A DNA stretch of 64,000 bases from Azolla caroliniana. Its lineage: Eukaryota; Polypodiophyta. The stretch spans positions 17,484,001 through 17,548,000 of the forward strand of contig JBHGNT010000014.1 in NCBI GenBank assembly GCA_043228905.1. The letters run 5' to 3'. Both the position numbers and the translations under genes were made by a program. Positions 1-12,998 of this stretch are shown here, piece by piece (position 1 is the stretch's first letter; each line of letters opens with the position of its first letter). The notes under the pieces were generated by a model, which did no database searches, was not told the DNA's origin, and was given only the letters and a program-made list of their open reading frames with translations.

Positions 1-1939
1 GAATGCAGATTTATGTCATTGTCCCCAATTCAATGGATAATACATTTCTTTTACTATATATGCATGTAGGGGTTTTATGTTGGTCTTCATCATCCTTCCT
101 AACTAAGCTACATTAGTATGAGAAAATTCTCTGTGTTTATGATTTTTAGAGTGTTTGCTAGTTGGATGTGAGAGGTTGAATGTTTGTGTACGCCATCATC
201 CCCAACTAAGTTGACAAATCAAGCTCTTTTACTGAATTAATGGGGGGACTTGATGTAGGTTTTTATCATCATTGGCATGGGAGCTACATCACTTTGGACC
301 ATTTATGTTCCCCTCTTTCTCTCTCTAACATTGTTTTGGACAATAAGATAGATGGTAAGGTCAAGTTTTGTGTCTCGAGTTCAATACAGTGATTTGGCAT
401 GTTTCCTAGGAAATTTGATTTATGGTGTAACAATTTAGAAAAATATGTGAAAGTCAAGACCTTATCTTATTAGACTAATAGCACACAATTACAAGAGAAG
501 AATTGAGGTATATTGTGTATATACAATGTTTAGACCGTATAGAATGCAATGTGAAGAATGAAGGGATATGGTGGAAGTTGTTGAGGAAATAAGAGGGATG
601 AGTGTGTTGAGGAATTCCCCGTTGGGTTTTTTGGCAAGTTTAACATATACAAGTGGCATGCAAGACAAGGGCAAAGTAAATGAAGGGAAGTTTAACATAT
701 GTATGTATGTTGGACAGGGGTGATGTGGACTCCCCACGAAAATTGAAGGCTGACGTGGAAAACTATGTACTTCTTTCTACATCAATCAATCAAAATCAAA
801 TGAGAACTCTCAAGCACACATTTATAAGGTCACACTAAAACAAAACAAACCAATTAATAACAATAACGAAGAGAATTTATTTCTCTTTGCTATTACCATT
901 ATTATATATACTCTTCTGTGGTCTCAACCCCCATATCTAGCTATATATATATCTTTGATAACTAGCTAGCTAGCCTTTATCTTATCCACTAATTGGATTT
1001 CTATTAGTAGTAAAATTATCATGGTTCCCTCTTGCCCTAACAATTGTCCCCAACCAATTCTTCCTCTTAAATATCATCTCTCAGCTTCCCCCACTATTAA
1101 TCTCTACAATGATCATAATTTTCTAGCTCCTTATCATCATATTTTCATTATTACTATTACCTTTATTTCCTTGGTTAACGATATAGAAGCTCGACTTGAA
1201 GGAGTACCACCTATAATAAGTAGCTTCTCTCCCTCCTCTGTGTGCAATGCTCCCCGCCTTTTATCATAGCACATTTGAGTTTGTTTTCCACACTGTCTCC
1301 TCACATTTGTGCAACACTCCACCTTTGATCTCGCCTTACATTTGTCTCAAAGTAGTGAGTGATGTGCACCTTGAATTGAAATTATTATCATGTTACAAGT
1401 CCTGAACATGGAGAGTCATTAAACTCTACACAATATTACACTCAACTCCACACATTATATAGTAGGGGAAAATGTAGTAGTGAGTGATCTTGCAAAGGTC
1501 AAATGTGATCTCCAAGGATGATAATAAATCTATTTCTCTCTCATATACATACATATATACTTCTCTGGTAATCATTTTAAGACCGAAATCCTTGCAAAAA
1601 TTACATTATTATTTGATTTTTTCAAAATTATTGTCTATGCTTAGTATTGTTTTTTTCTTTCTACTTTTTACATGATTATACTAAGAATTAACATCAATTT
1701 GGCATTTTGGTGGTTCTTTTCTTTCAGGGTATTTGCATGGTTATTTAATACTCTCTCCAACTACTTATTCACAATGTGATCAAGTATATAAAATCTCTTC
1801 TTCTCGCATGTCCATGAGTGTGCCACCTCGCTTCAATACAATAATAATAAGAAGAAAGCAAAGTAGAAGAAGAAGATCAAGGAGTTTTGAACAAAAGGAT
1901 ATCATAATTACATTTTCAAGAGCACAATGGCAACTCCTC
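1..1939. other. AT-rich flank upstream of the TPD1-like gene
   Basis: No convincing gene is seen here. The short open frames are low-complexity and match no family I know. The last kilobase contains TATA-like runs (around 940-955) and is the probable promoter and leader of the TPD1-like gene, but no start site can be fixed from the sequence. Confidence 0.5.
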
Positions 1940-3479
1940 ATGATGATGAGAAAGTCCAAGTTTAGAGGTAAGATCCTAATATTGAAAACTTAAGGTCGTG
2001 TAAAGTAATAAGAAAATAGTGATATTTTTTCTTTTTCTTTTTTGGGTGTTTGTAGGATGGAACATCTACGTTATTCATGATATAGTTGTTAAAGCAATTC
2101 GACACAATCTAAATTTACAATATTACTATAGTAATTATAAGAATGTGGGCAAGGAAAGCAATGGCTTGGGCTCAACTGATTCTAATGATAGAAAACTCTT
2201 ACACGTCAAGCAACCCTTATTAACAACACTCAAAAGAAAATTGATGAGTAAGCCTCTAATCCCTAATTATACTCTTAAAATCTCATTAAAAATATTCAAT
2301 AAGTAATGTTATAGAATATCAATGTTGAAATGGCCACTAAAGTTGAGCCATTTTAGAGAATCAATTTGGCCTCTTGTCATTGTCCTGTTAATATGGGGAT
2401 TCATAACCAAGAAATCTAGTAAGAAATGTAGGGTGTTCATAAGACCATTATTTATCAGTAATAGTCTAAACCAAGAAATCTAGCAAGAAATATAATGGGT
2501 ACATACGTATATATTTTTACAAGAAAAAAGATTGCAATAAGCATGGGGTGACAATTAGGGAGCACCACTTGCCTTTATCTGTATACACAACATACATACA
2601 TACGAAGTCATATGCATGTGATTAGCCCAAATCGTCAACATGTACCATACACATTTGTGGATAGTCCCATCAAACAAATATATATGCATGCATACAAACA
2701 TATAATCTCTTTTGTAATACTTAATATTTTAGGTGGGAAATATCATACAAATGGGTAGAACCTAACAAAGAGTGGACGTAAAGTCACAAAGATCTAGAAA
2801 TCTCTATACAAAATAAACTTAAGACTTTCATTGGAAAGAGAACAGAGGTGATGGAATATCAAGAGAACTGTTATAACCATGTAAAGAGAATCTAATGAAA
2901 TTTTGGAAGCCAATATATGAATCCCGTGGTTGGGTGACCATAATGGATTTGGTTCTCAAACAACCATAGCCTCCATAGAACCCAACACTTTCTCCCATTC
3001 AAAAGTATTACATGGTTGTCATGTGCAAGAAACAAAAGACAATTATAGCTGCACTATACTCTATAACAAATGCAAAACGTTTTCATCATTGCATTTACAT
3101 CATGAAGTGTCATATTCATATACATACACACATCCATTTGTTTATGAATACTAAATTTCTTGAACTAATGTCAGATGAAGAGTGCACAGATAGTGACATT
3201 GGCATATCGCAAAGTCGAGAAATATCAAGTGGAGTTCCACAATTCACCGTGCAAATCTATGCCACATGCATGGATGGTTGTGAACCATCAGATTTGCATC
3301 TCAATTGTGGATGGTTTGCATCAATGGTTGTAGTTAATCCTGGGATATTCCGGCGAGTTGCATTTAATGATTGTCTCGTAAATGCTGGTCGACCGATTCG
3401 AGAAGGACATATTTTAAGATTCACTTATCAAAATTCTTTCATGTATAAGCTCTCCTTCAAGTCAGCTAAATTTTGTTAA
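1940..3479 (+). CDS. TPD1-like (TAPETUM DETERMINANT 1 family) small cysteine-rich protein, three exons
   Basis: Proposed exons are 1940-1967, 2056-2247 and 3175-3479. Donors (GTAAGA at 1968, GTAAGC at 2248) and acceptors (TGTAG before 2056, TGTCAG before 3175) are good, and the phases join into one frame of 174 codons, close to Arabidopsis TPD1 (about 176). Exon 3 carries the family core: a CTDSDIGISQ start, GVPQFTVQI, CMDGC, LNCGWF, FRRVAFNDCLVN and a terminal Cys, with six regularly spaced cysteines. Exon 2 has an RKLL stretch like the processed N-terminal part of the family. Known members are secreted ligands of the EMS1/EXS receptor kinase in anther cell fate. The first exon is the weak point: its Met-Met-Met start lacks a clear signal peptide, and an in-frame ATG at 1808 is an alternative. 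Exon 3 is secure, exon 2 likely, exon 1 uncertain. Confidence 0.75.
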
Positions 3480-5639
3480 AAAAACCCATTGGTATGTAGC
3501 ATTTGAACTTCTCTATAAGTTCTAATTATTTATTCCCATAATGTTGTTTATGTATAAGTAGTGAATTGCTAAGTTATGCATCAATAAATGAAGATTGAAG
3601 TTGAGCCATTACCTAGCTTGTGTCATGGAATCTGCATTAACTATTGCATAGCAAACCTTGTGAAACATTGTAAATCCTCTCATCTAGTAATGAAGAAAAA
3701 GTGGAAGCATTTTCAAACGAATCTTCACTATGGTAATAATGTGTAACATAACCTTTATAAATAACATCATAACATTACTTTTAATATGTTTATTGTTGTT
3801 TTTGTCCCCCTTTTTTAAATCAAAGCTTACATTGAATATCTTTTTATTCATCCAACTTACACTATACGTGAAGACAAAAGTTGTTCGGTTATTGTTCAAA
3901 CCTATACTTGGACCTTTTAATTGTTAACTCTGTGATGGATTAGATTAAATCGAGGACTAATTATTATTGCATTGATGGGAATTCAATTCATTTTCAAAAT
4001 TTTCTTACTCTATGTTAGGGTCTAGACTATTAAATCACTTGGCAAGCTTGTAGACCTTTTAGAGTATATGACTAGACAAACTCTAGTTATGATCGATCAT
4101 CTTTGGCGAGTTGCCACTTTAACATGAGAAATCATGTCTAACATAGTAACCTATAAAATGTTGACAAGTAATCATTTCACCTCTTGGCCATAGTTTGGTC
4201 TTAGCACACTCCTCAATCATTTGTGTGCCATGCATATGTTGTGATGTGTTTTATCTCTCTAGGCATTAGCCATGCATATTTTTGGCCAGGTCTATTGAAT
4301 ATTTCTAACTTGTCATCGTGTTGTAGGGCGATCTTTTATCCCCCTTTCCAAAACCCAAACTTGAAATCAGGGGTCAAACTCATATGCCATGGTATTGTCT
4401 ACATATGTGTACATGTAAAACAGAAAACTAAATTATATATATAGCTAATGGAGGGAGTTGTTTTTTTTGGAAAAAAAAACTAAATTACATACAACTTTTG
4501 AACTTCATTTGCATGAATGAAATGGATATCCATTTTCTATTTACTTTATATTTTGATCTTGATACTCTATGTTGAAATAAAGACTAGACTTATCACTCCC
4601 TCTATGCATATGCTTGTGCATATAACCTACGCCAAAGAATGTGCTCTACTTTATCACTGATATGATGTTTGGACTTACCATTATGTTTTCTATGCATAGT
4701 ATGGAATGTTTTTTTAGTTGTACTTATGAGAATCATGTTGCATATGTAGGCCCAACTACATATATAAGCATGTGTTGTTTTAGTAATCAAATTGGAATGA
4801 TGCATGTTTATTTAGAATTTTATATATATACATAATTACATGATATGTTAGGTGTGTATGGACATTGGGTATAAAATTGTGTCACAAAGAGACTAAGTAC
4901 CATTTTAGAGAACAATTCCCATCATACGTAGCACACACATATACATGAACACTAGAGGTTCCTCAATTTGAGATTAAGGAAAACTCTTTTTGAAATTTGT
5001 TAAGTGGGTTTAATTTGAATTCTAATCATTGCAAGATTTGAAACTAGGCAATAGAATTTGTTTACTTTATGGATTTACTCTATTAACACAAATGCATTAG
5101 CTATTTTTAATTCAGTGTATGAGATGTTACTACCCAAATAGAGAATGAAAGGATGGACTCATCATATTTGTGTATTTCACTAAACCAATTGTGTATGCAT
5201 AATTAAAGATATTAAGAATATGGAAATATATGCATCCATCACAACATTATTGTGGTTTTTTAGTCATTCGCACAAGTTGTTGGTGGGTTCCACAAGTATC
5301 TTGTGGTGAATAGTTAAAAGTTTTGAAATTTTCATTATCGACCCCTTTCCAACAGATGCATCCTACAACATTGTATCCTTTTAGTAACAAAGCTTTTCTC
5401 TCCAAAAATTTGAGTGACATTCAAACTTCTCTATCCTTGTTCTTGAGCAAGAATAAAGTTCCTCACTCATAATGGCCTAAAGGTCATGATTGGAGATAGC
5501 AAAAGAAGCAAGTCATCTCCATTTATGATATTTGTTATATATACTCATGTTTTTCAATGATTCTCACATAAATTATATGCTCAATGGATAACAATGGTGT
5601 CCACGTTAAGGTAGTGGATGGTAGGGAGTTTGTTTACAC
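3480..5639. other. AT-rich intergenic stretch
   Basis: This is the 3' flank of the TPD1-like gene, with an AATAAA-like run near 3583. Otherwise I see no gene, RNA or mobile element. The short open frames are stop-bounded chance frames. Confidence 0.5.
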
Positions 5640-6060
5640 ATTCTAATATAACTTTGTTTATACGCACGAGTACATAGACCAATTATCTTTCCACTTCAAG
5701 CATGACCAATACCTAGTTGCTTGTGCAATCCAAAACACCTTGAAATGGACTTTTTGTAGTTCGGATGACCAACATAGTCTACATAAGTAAAGCCAATAAC
5801 ACATGCCTTCTACTTTCCAAAGAAGATGCACAAATCTTATACCTTTTACTATTAGCCAGTTTTTTTTGCCAGGGTTTGCAATGTACCTGCTAACTATTCT
5901 TGCCACAAAGTAATCTTAGGATGTGTAGCAACCATAGGACGCATCAATTGCAAACGGTGAAGCATATGGAAATTTGACCATTTCAACATTTTCATCATAA
6001 GGTGTAGGGTTGTCTTCTACACCAAGTTTCACATATGAGGATATGGGACCCCAATTATTC
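5640..6060 (-). pseudogene. Decayed Ty1/Copia pol fragment (reverse transcriptase/RNase H junction)
   Basis: On the minus strand, RIVSRYIANPGKKNW (about 5865-5905) matches the Copia motif VSRFMSNPGKEHW, which appears in good condition in Copia B at about 40,300. Just upstream on the same strand (about 5925-6035), a degraded copy of the preceding VPYASAVGSLMYA block can be read as MVKFPYASPFAIDASYG. No LTRs or other domains are recognisable, so this is a very old remnant. Confidence 0.6.
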
Positions 6061-7576
6061 ACCCCTGTGATAGAAATCTAGTTATTGTATGACACTTGCA
6101 ACTTTGCAAGATTAATAATGTCCCTTTCATGGTTTTACTATTGTTTAATACTCAATCAATAGATGCATGTAGGAAACACGTTTGTCCATGTAATTGTGTT
6201 CGTCATCATACCTTCAAGAATCTTCTTTCTAACAACCAACTTAATGATTTTTGTTTTTCTATGTGCAAGTTATTAAGGGCTTTCCAAAATTCCATCTATG
6301 TGGTGTAATGTGGGGCATGGACAAATTTTAGAAAGATTTTGTACTTGTGTTTTTTCTAGATTGGATGGGGAGACGATCACATTAGAATTGACTCTTCATT
6401 ACTATCATGATTATCGTCATTATCTTTGAGTGAACCATTTCAAGAGCAAAGACTTGTCAAGTAGATAAATTGGAAAATGCAAAAAAAACAAGAAACAAAG
6501 GACATGTGGCTTACAAACTAGAAAAGTCGATTTTCCACCACCGTATAAACATGTATCATGTTATGAAATAAACAAAATATTAATTATAGGGAAGTTACAT
6601 CGTATAGGCCTTGGTTACTATTCCTTAGAAATGAAACACACAGATTCAACTCTTAGTTACATTTATGTTATGCATTTAGACAAATATGAAATAAAAGCTT
6701 AGATTTAAATATATAGATTCCACACCCACACTTACGTGCAAACAACCTCTTACATAACAAAGAATTATTTCTTTTTAAAAAAAATTTACTTAACAAACAA
6801 TTCATCTGAAGCTATTTCATGAATAGCTATATCATTCTAGATCATGAAAATCCCCAAGAAAGTCGGGATAGTGAGTTTGAGGCACTTCAAGCATGCACTC
6901 CCACATTTACTACCCTATTACGCATTGCCACAACATCGTATGCTTGTTTTAACTATGTCACCTTTCTATGATTCGGCTACCTTGTCATGAAAGAGGATAT
7001 GGGAATAAAATATATTTAAGTAATTTTTGTAGGGCGATCATATACACAGAAGAGGTGGTTGTTTGAACAAAAGTTTTGTGGACATCGAAGAAAGAAAGAA
7101 GGTGTGTGAGAGTAGCATGGGACATCTTTAACACATCAAAGCATTAAACGAATTTTGTCATAAAAAAGAAATCAACAGTTACAGTAAAGAAGTTTGTTTT
7201 TATATAATTAATTCTGGTCGTTCTATTCATCCCATCCCGTCCTTCATTGATCCATTCGTCACCATTCTCCATCTTAGTTGTTAGTGTTATTTTTACCTTT
7301 TCCTTATTACTAACCTTGTCCTCCCTAGATTATAACCATCTTATCAAACTGCTTTACCCCTTTCCATCCATCAACTTTCCTCCCTATCACCACTTCGATT
7401 GAACATGCCATTATTATACCAATGTTAGCCTTGGTCTAGTTAGAGGACTTAATGGAGAACATGGAAATGTCCATGTAGGTAATTGGTATACAACATTTTC
7501 CATTGGAGTGTAAAAAACAAGGGAAATAATGCATTTCGTAAACCATAAACCAAGAAAAAAGAAATTGAAAAACTTC
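6061..7576. other. AT-rich intergenic stretch
   Basis: I see no gene or mobile element that I can support. Base composition matches the flanking host DNA. Confidence 0.45.
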
Positions 7577-7584
7577 ATCAAGAC

Positions 7585-7902
7585 CATTGTTCTAAAATAC
7601 TTAGGATACAATATGCGTAGAATATGTATGCTAAGTATTCTGGTATCTACCTTTTTTTAAATACTTGGAATATGAACATATTTTATGGATAAAATATGTG
7701 GAATAAGTTAAAATAATAATAATAATAACTTTTAACTTTTCAAAAAAATTTAGCTTTTTGGAAACATGAGATGCTTGTTAAATATGTCGAACATTTAGAA
7801 TACACGTAGAATTACATGAAATAGTGTAAAATGGCCGTTCTAAAACATAGAATATTCTAAAACAATTTCTAAACATGTTATATGTGCGTTTTAACAACTA
7901 TG
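7585..7902. mobile_element. hAT-like MITE (non-autonomous DNA transposon), 318 bp
   Basis: The element is bounded by an exact 8-bp direct repeat, ATCAAGAC, at 7577-7584 and 7903-7910. It starts CATTGTTCTAAAAT and ends with the complement of CATAGTTGTTAAAAC, giving imperfect terminal inverted repeats. An 8-bp target duplication is the hallmark of the hAT superfamily. It is AT-rich and has no coding capacity. A related copy lies at 62,500-62,912 inside a PUR3 intron. Confidence 0.75.
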
Positions 7903-7910
7903 ATCAAGAC

Positions 7911-10886
7911 ACACAAAAAATAGCTCTGATCAAAGTTGAATGACCTTCGCACTTATTGTTCACCAATAGAGCCTTCTTCGGGCTCCCCACACTTGGGCCA
8001 TTAAGTAGAGTTGGACCAACATTCATCTTAATACTAACAATGCATGTAGGTATGGATGCTCACTGACATTAAGGTTAATTACTTATGTAAGTTTCGCTTA
8101 AATGTTCTTACACTCAATACTAATCAAGATACACATAAATTAATCCATAAATTTTAACAAAGCTAAATGACTACACAATACATATAAGTGGGACAACATA
8201 TTCTTTTTACCAATATAATGAAATTTATACAATGGACTCCAAGATTTTAAGTTGAAATGCTTAATAATTGAACACTTAGGTTAGGAATGAGGGTGAATGT
8301 TTAAGAAATTAATCTCTACCTGTAAAACTATGGACATCAAGAAGAAGTATTACAATGGTTAAAAGTAACTTTTATAGTCTTTATATTTTTCTAAGGCATT
8401 TTCACATGTAAGCACCCTATTTCTTGTGCCCATTTCCGTGTACCAAAATTACCACTTCAATATCGATATCTTTGCATGTGCTAGTGAAATGTATAAATGA
8501 AGTGTAAGAAAAGCATTTGACACCACTCCAACCTAGTGATTCAAGAATCTACGTCACTTAAGTTGAATTAGAATTTCTTTGAGGAAAAAATGTAATCTAG
8601 AATGTTTGTGATGGAGAATGAGTTTATTGGATTGTGATGGGGTTAGAGGGGTAAGGGTAGGGTGTGTCAACAAGGATAGGATGGATTAGGTCAAGCTCTT
8701 TGCTCTTCTGAGGTACAAGACGAGAGTGAGTGTGAGAATGAGGATGAGGATTTTTATTTGAATAGTTTGATTGTAGGATCAATAACAAGACTTGACTAGG
8801 AAAAAGATTTGTTTTATGCAAACTTCCCAAATGATCCCTATTTATGATGTCCTCGGGTAGAGTTGTCTCAGGCTATCTTGTTTTTTTAAAGTTTATCTTG
8901 AGAACTTCAGTTTGACACATTTATCTCATTGAGTTGGTTCAAAACTTGACACATATTCTAGATCCCTAAAGGAAGCACCATCCCTCATTACCCTCACATC
9001 TAGCAAGGGGTGAACAAGAGATTAGGCATCACCCCAAGAAATCTCATCATTGGAAACGGTTTTCCTACTCTTGGGAAGTGGAGTACCTCTTTGATGTCTT
9101 GAATGGAAAAGTGTAACTCAATTGATGACTCGTCATGAAACAATTGCATCATAACATGGCTAGTATGATAATCATATTCGTTGATGTGAAATGTGTCTAT
9201 GGAGTTCCCAAGGGTTGGTTTCAAGGCACAATTTGAACGCCATGCATGCTAATCCAAAAGGCATTCTTCGCTCAAGGTAATCGATTATGACTTTGGCATT
9301 ATGGGCTTTACTTGTGAGCATTTGACCAATCAAGAAAATTGGGTATTTGAATGATTGACACCCATTATCTAGGTAGTAGCACACTATCACTTATGTATAT
9401 TGGGAATCCACGTTCTCTTTTAGGCTCAAGTTGAATATAGGGAGATGAATCGTGCTTAGGATTGTATTAGGGTATAGGGGTTGGCTTCATGTAGAAAGGG
9501 GGGTTATAATGATTAGCAATGTGAGGAGAGTGTAGAAGTTGTGTTTCATTTCTTGATGTATTGGGTATATAGCATGCTTGGAGAATGTGAAACAAATTTT
9601 TTTCCTATGCCCAAGTAGGAGTATAGAAACATATTAGGAGATTACGAGGTAACTTTCTATGTTAGTTTTTGATATTGGGAACCTTTGAGTGATTGTCTTT
9701 GAAAGAGAGCCATGTTTGTGGCATGACTTGGCCTATGATGTATTCAATATCATTGGATTGTAGGGGCCTTTGGAGGGGATCAACACAATCGTTTGAGTAT
9801 TATGTAACTTTGATGTATTAATATAATCCAATTAAGAGATGAAATTAAGAGAAAAAGTTTTATAAAGGGGGAGAAGTCTTTACACAGAAAAAGGGGCAAA
9901 ACTGGTAAGAATGGGTTAATAGGTACTTAGAAAGTGAAGGGCGAAAACATAAGAGAAATTGGGATCTTTGATGAAGGATTATGATAGTAAAATATGGTGT
10001 TGCAATATTTGATATCTACAACAACAAAAGGGAAGGCCAAGGCTAGATTAGTAAACATTAGGGTTTGCTTATCAAAAACTAAGAAGGATCAAAAAACAAT
10101 GTTGAAGATGGGTAATGCATCATGCCTAACAATCTAGCAAGATTCCTTGGGTGTATTGGCGAAAAAACTTCCCAAGGGACTTCTTCCTCCAAGGGCCATG
10201 GTCCATAGGATTGAGCTAAATTATCCAGGGTAGTACATCGTCCTCCGAGGCTCCTTATGGGATGGATTGCCACCAACTATAGAAGTTAAAGAGGAAATTG
10301 GAAGAACTCAAGGAAAAAGGAGTCATGTCCGTGACAAAAGGATTCATTTGACCTAGAAGGCTAATCCACTTTTGTAATCTTGATGGGACTCAAGCTCTAA
10401 AACCCCTCTAAATGGCCAAGTGAATGTGATGTACTCAGTGAATCCAAGCAATTGACAACCCCAAATAGGAGTGGAAATTTCCAAAGTCAATCCTAATCTA
10501 TGTTGATTGTGTTCCTAGATTATGGGACAACTTGTAATACTTGATTTGTATTATCACTTCCTTATTGTTCTTATTGTTAAAGTTGTCACGGAAGTATAAT
10601 AGAGAGTAGAACCAAGACGAGACTAAGAACTAGGAGAGAGAAAAAAAACAAGAACTCGACTTATGATTCCGTAACTGGTGTTGTTCACCTTGGTTAGAAT
10701 CGTGGTGGACTTGAGTATTTATACAAGAAGGTAGAGGTATGTATGCTAGCTACGAATAGAGAATGCATGAAGATGCATGCAAGCTAGGAATAGAGAATGC
10801 ATGAGGATGCATGCAAGCTAGGAACTTCCAATGTTCAATCTACCATACATGAAGTTAGATTTTATAAGAGGATGCATAGATGGATG
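7911..10886. other. AT-rich spacer before the transposon nest
   Basis: No supportable gene. Two minus-strand open frames at 9000-9390 encode peptides that loosely recall plant transposon-derived proteins (for example AKVIIDYLERRMPFGLA), but I cannot assign them. The part from about 10,560 to 10,740 looks like the remains of a minus-strand LTR, with a TATAAATA on the minus strand near 10,720 and a purine-rich leader, but no ends can be fixed. Confidence 0.4.
10754..10821. repeat. Two-copy 34-bp tandem repeat
   Basis: Copies at 10754-10787 and 10788-10821 differ by one base (gatgaag versus gatgagg context). Each contains ATGCAT and GCATGC palindromes. Confidence 0.85.
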
Positions 10887-11557
10887 TGTTGAGAATCGAA
10901 TCGTCAATCCACGAAAAGATATGCTGAAATAAACAAATCTTGTGGAAATAGAAAACAACATTGCAGACATAATACACACTGCACAACGTTTTACGTGGAG
11001 GAAAACCTAAATGGGGAGAACCACGAGAACAAAGATTCCACTATACACACGAGAATACAAGATGAGATCAGAATACAATACTCTTCACACAGAGTGTATC
11101 AGCCACACAGGGCTCTTGACGTCAAACCTCACTTGGCTATTGTGCTGCTCTCTCTCACACATACACATACTCTCTCGTCTCTATCACTTACACGAACAGA
11201 GGATCACACACAATTCTATTCTACACACTCTATGTTTACCCTAAGTGTATTTATACTTATACACTGTATGGGCTATTTACAAATGTAGCCATTGTTACTA
11301 TCATTCCGATTATAACAATAATAGTCATTCAACCGATTGATCGACTAGTCGGTTCCACTAGTCGACTCTAGTGTCGATTGTCTAGTCGGCCCAAAATAGT
11401 CGGCCTTATCTTTGACCATCCGGTCGGCCCGACTAGTTGATCTCTTTGACTTGGACTCTCCCATTGTTGACTCCCCCAATCGACTCTCCATGTCTTTGAG
11501 TGTCGGCACTCGGCCAGACCAATCGATTGCTCCCATAGGAGGGACATATTCCTAACA
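10887..11557 (-). repeat. 3' LTR of Copia element I
   Basis: Read on the minus strand the LTR starts TGTTAGGAATATGTCC (right end, 11,557) and ends ATTCTCAACA (left end, 10,887), with TG...CA ends. A TATAAATA box on the minus strand lies near 11,255. The AAACTCCCCCTTCACTCC next to it (11,558-11,576) is the complement of a polypurine tract, which places this as the 3' LTR of a minus-strand Copia. It resembles the LTRs of Copia F and B in architecture. Confidence 0.75.
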
Positions 11558-11665
11558 AACTCCCCCTTCACTCCTATGGGTGGAGTCGGTTAGTCCTGTC
11601 CTCTATCGACAAGCTCTACGTTTTTCATCAGTAGGTTCTTTGTCAACATGTCGGATCCATTTTTG
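11558..11665 (-). pseudogene. Copia element I, last codons of RNase H and polypurine tract
   Basis: On the minus strand NGSDMLTKNLLMKNVELVD is readable, matching NGSDMLTKVLTPDKLDAC, the C-terminal end of the Copia RNase H in element B. The rest of the element is absent because Copia E is inserted at 11,666 and the far side is not in the window. Confidence 0.7.
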
Positions 11666-12213
11666 TGTTGGGAAATTGGTCCCTCCGGATGGGATCCGTC
11701 TATGAATGGAGAAGACCTGGTGAGAATCGGAAGAGATCCGGAAACCGGATCGGTGGACCCAGTGAGAACCGGAAGTGAAGACAAATTTGTAAATATGTCT
11801 TGAATAAGCCCATTGAGGCTACGTTTGTAAATATCCCTAGGTTCATATAACTATAAATATGACTTAGGGCAATCACTTTAGGTGTAGAAGGTTGTTGATA
11901 TTTTTGTAGGTGCATAACCATTGTACAGAGAGCAATAGAGCGAGCGAGAGAGAGAGCGTGAGAGTAGCTACGAGCACTCTTTGTTGTAACCGCCATCTGG
12001 CGAAGACCGCGAGCACGAGGTCATTGCCTCTGTGCCTCCACTTTGTATTTCCTCTCATATAGTGATAGTTGGAGTCCGTGGGTTCTCGTGGTTTTTCCCT
12101 TTCAGGGTTTTCCATGTAAACTTTCTATGTCATTTCTGTGTACTCTCTCATTTTTTCCATTTCTGTGATTCAATACTCGGTTGTGGCCGAGCAATATTCC
12201 GTGGTTCCCGACA
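11666..12213 (+). repeat. 5' LTR of Copia E
   Basis: 548 bp, TGTTGGGAAATTGG to GTTCCCGACA. A TATA box (ACTATAAATATGAC) lies near 11,850. The possible target duplication TTTTG (11,661-11,665) cannot be checked because the other end is missing. Confidence 0.75.
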
Positions 12214-12242
12214 AACTGGTATCAGAACGAACAACACAGAAA

Positions 12243-12797
12243 ATGGAAGAATCGTTCGGTGACATGTTCAAGCTCACCGGCTCCAACTACTCAGTGTGGA
12301 AGTCGAAGATGAAGGATATGCTGGTGGTCAAAGATCTTTGGTTGCCGGTTCAATTCGGGGACAAGAGATTGGATAAGATCGATGCCACAGTGTGGGAGGT
12401 GATGCACATGAAGACGACAACATACATCCGGTGCTTCATCGATATGAGCCTGTACAACAACTTCAATGAAGAGAGAAAGGCTCATGAGCTCTGGGAGAAG
12501 ATCAACATTATGTTTCAGAACAAAAATGTTGTTAATTGGGTTTCAGTATTTTGGAAGCTAGTAAGACTCCGGTACCAAGATGGCTCCAGTATGGCGGAGC
12601 ACATGAATGCCTTCCAGAGATTGATCCACCAGGCAACCTCGTTGGAAGTACCTCTCGCCGATGAGGTACTTGCTCTACTCCTGCTCGGTTCCCTCCCGGA
12701 TAGCTGGGAGACGTTAGTTGTCACGTTGAGCAACGTCGGGTCGGAAGGAAAACATCTATCCCTAGCAAGAGTCAAGTCGAGATTGCTAGATGAGTAG
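12243..12797 (+). pseudogene. Copia E Gag (UBN2/retrotrans-gag type), broken
   Basis: Starts at the ATG 12,243, 15 bases after the primer-binding site. It encodes the N-terminal Copia Gag with FKLTGSNYSVWKSKMKDML, where the LxGxNYxxWKxxM motif is typical, then MAEHMNAFQRL and LLLGSLPDSWETLVVTL. It is near-identical to the Gag of Copia B. The frame ends at TAG 12,795-12,797, where B has a Glu codon followed by the zinc-knuckle region. E has no zinc knuckle because element H interrupts it shortly after. An upstream in-frame extension through the LTR is not coding. Confidence 0.75.
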
Positions 12798-12823
12798 GCG
12801 CGTCGGAAAGTCAAGGAGGTGAT

Positions 12824-12998
12824 TGTTACCAATTAGGAACATGGTCTATAGTCAGTCCTTTGACCTAGACCTCAAGGTGACTGTGTTGCAACGAATGGTA
12901 CCGTCGTACTGTAATACGTAACGGGATACCTCCTCGTATCCTAGTAGCGTATAAGAGAGATGGCTACAACCGAACTCCTTAGACAATGCACTAGTAAC
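12824..12998 (-). repeat. Element H 3' LTR, distal part
   Basis: The end of the putative LTR of H, cut off from the rest at 21,389 by Copia F. The GTAAC at 12,994-12,998 is repeated at 21,389-21,393 on the other side of F, which proves that the two halves were once continuous. The + strand left end TGTTACC (12,824) gives a CA-ended LTR on the minus strand. Confidence 0.5.

Larger units (their letters stand above)
11666..12823 (+). mobile_element. Copia element E, truncated (5' LTR, primer-binding site, gag)
   Basis: The element lies in the opposite orientation to Copia I, into which it inserted. Its 5' LTR spans 11,666-12,213, followed by an initiator-Met-type primer-binding site at about 12,217-12,228 (TGGTATCAGAAC) and gag. 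Homology to Copia B stops around 12,815-12,823, where element H begins. The LTR start (TGTTGGGAAA, then GGTCCCTCCGGATGGGA) and the TATAAATATGACTTAGGGC core are shared with Copia B, so E and B belong to one family. Confidence 0.75.

Noticed and set aside
1021-1269. 82-codon frame upstream of the TPD1-like gene
   Set aside because: No conserved motif or splice logic links it to the gene, and composition is that of the surrounding non-coding DNA.
2019-2055. Hydrophobic stretch before TPD1-like exon 2 that would make a good signal peptide
   Set aside because: It begins at GTG, not ATG, and is the T-rich tract of an intron ending in TGTAG directly before the exon. Reading it as coding would ignore a good acceptor site.
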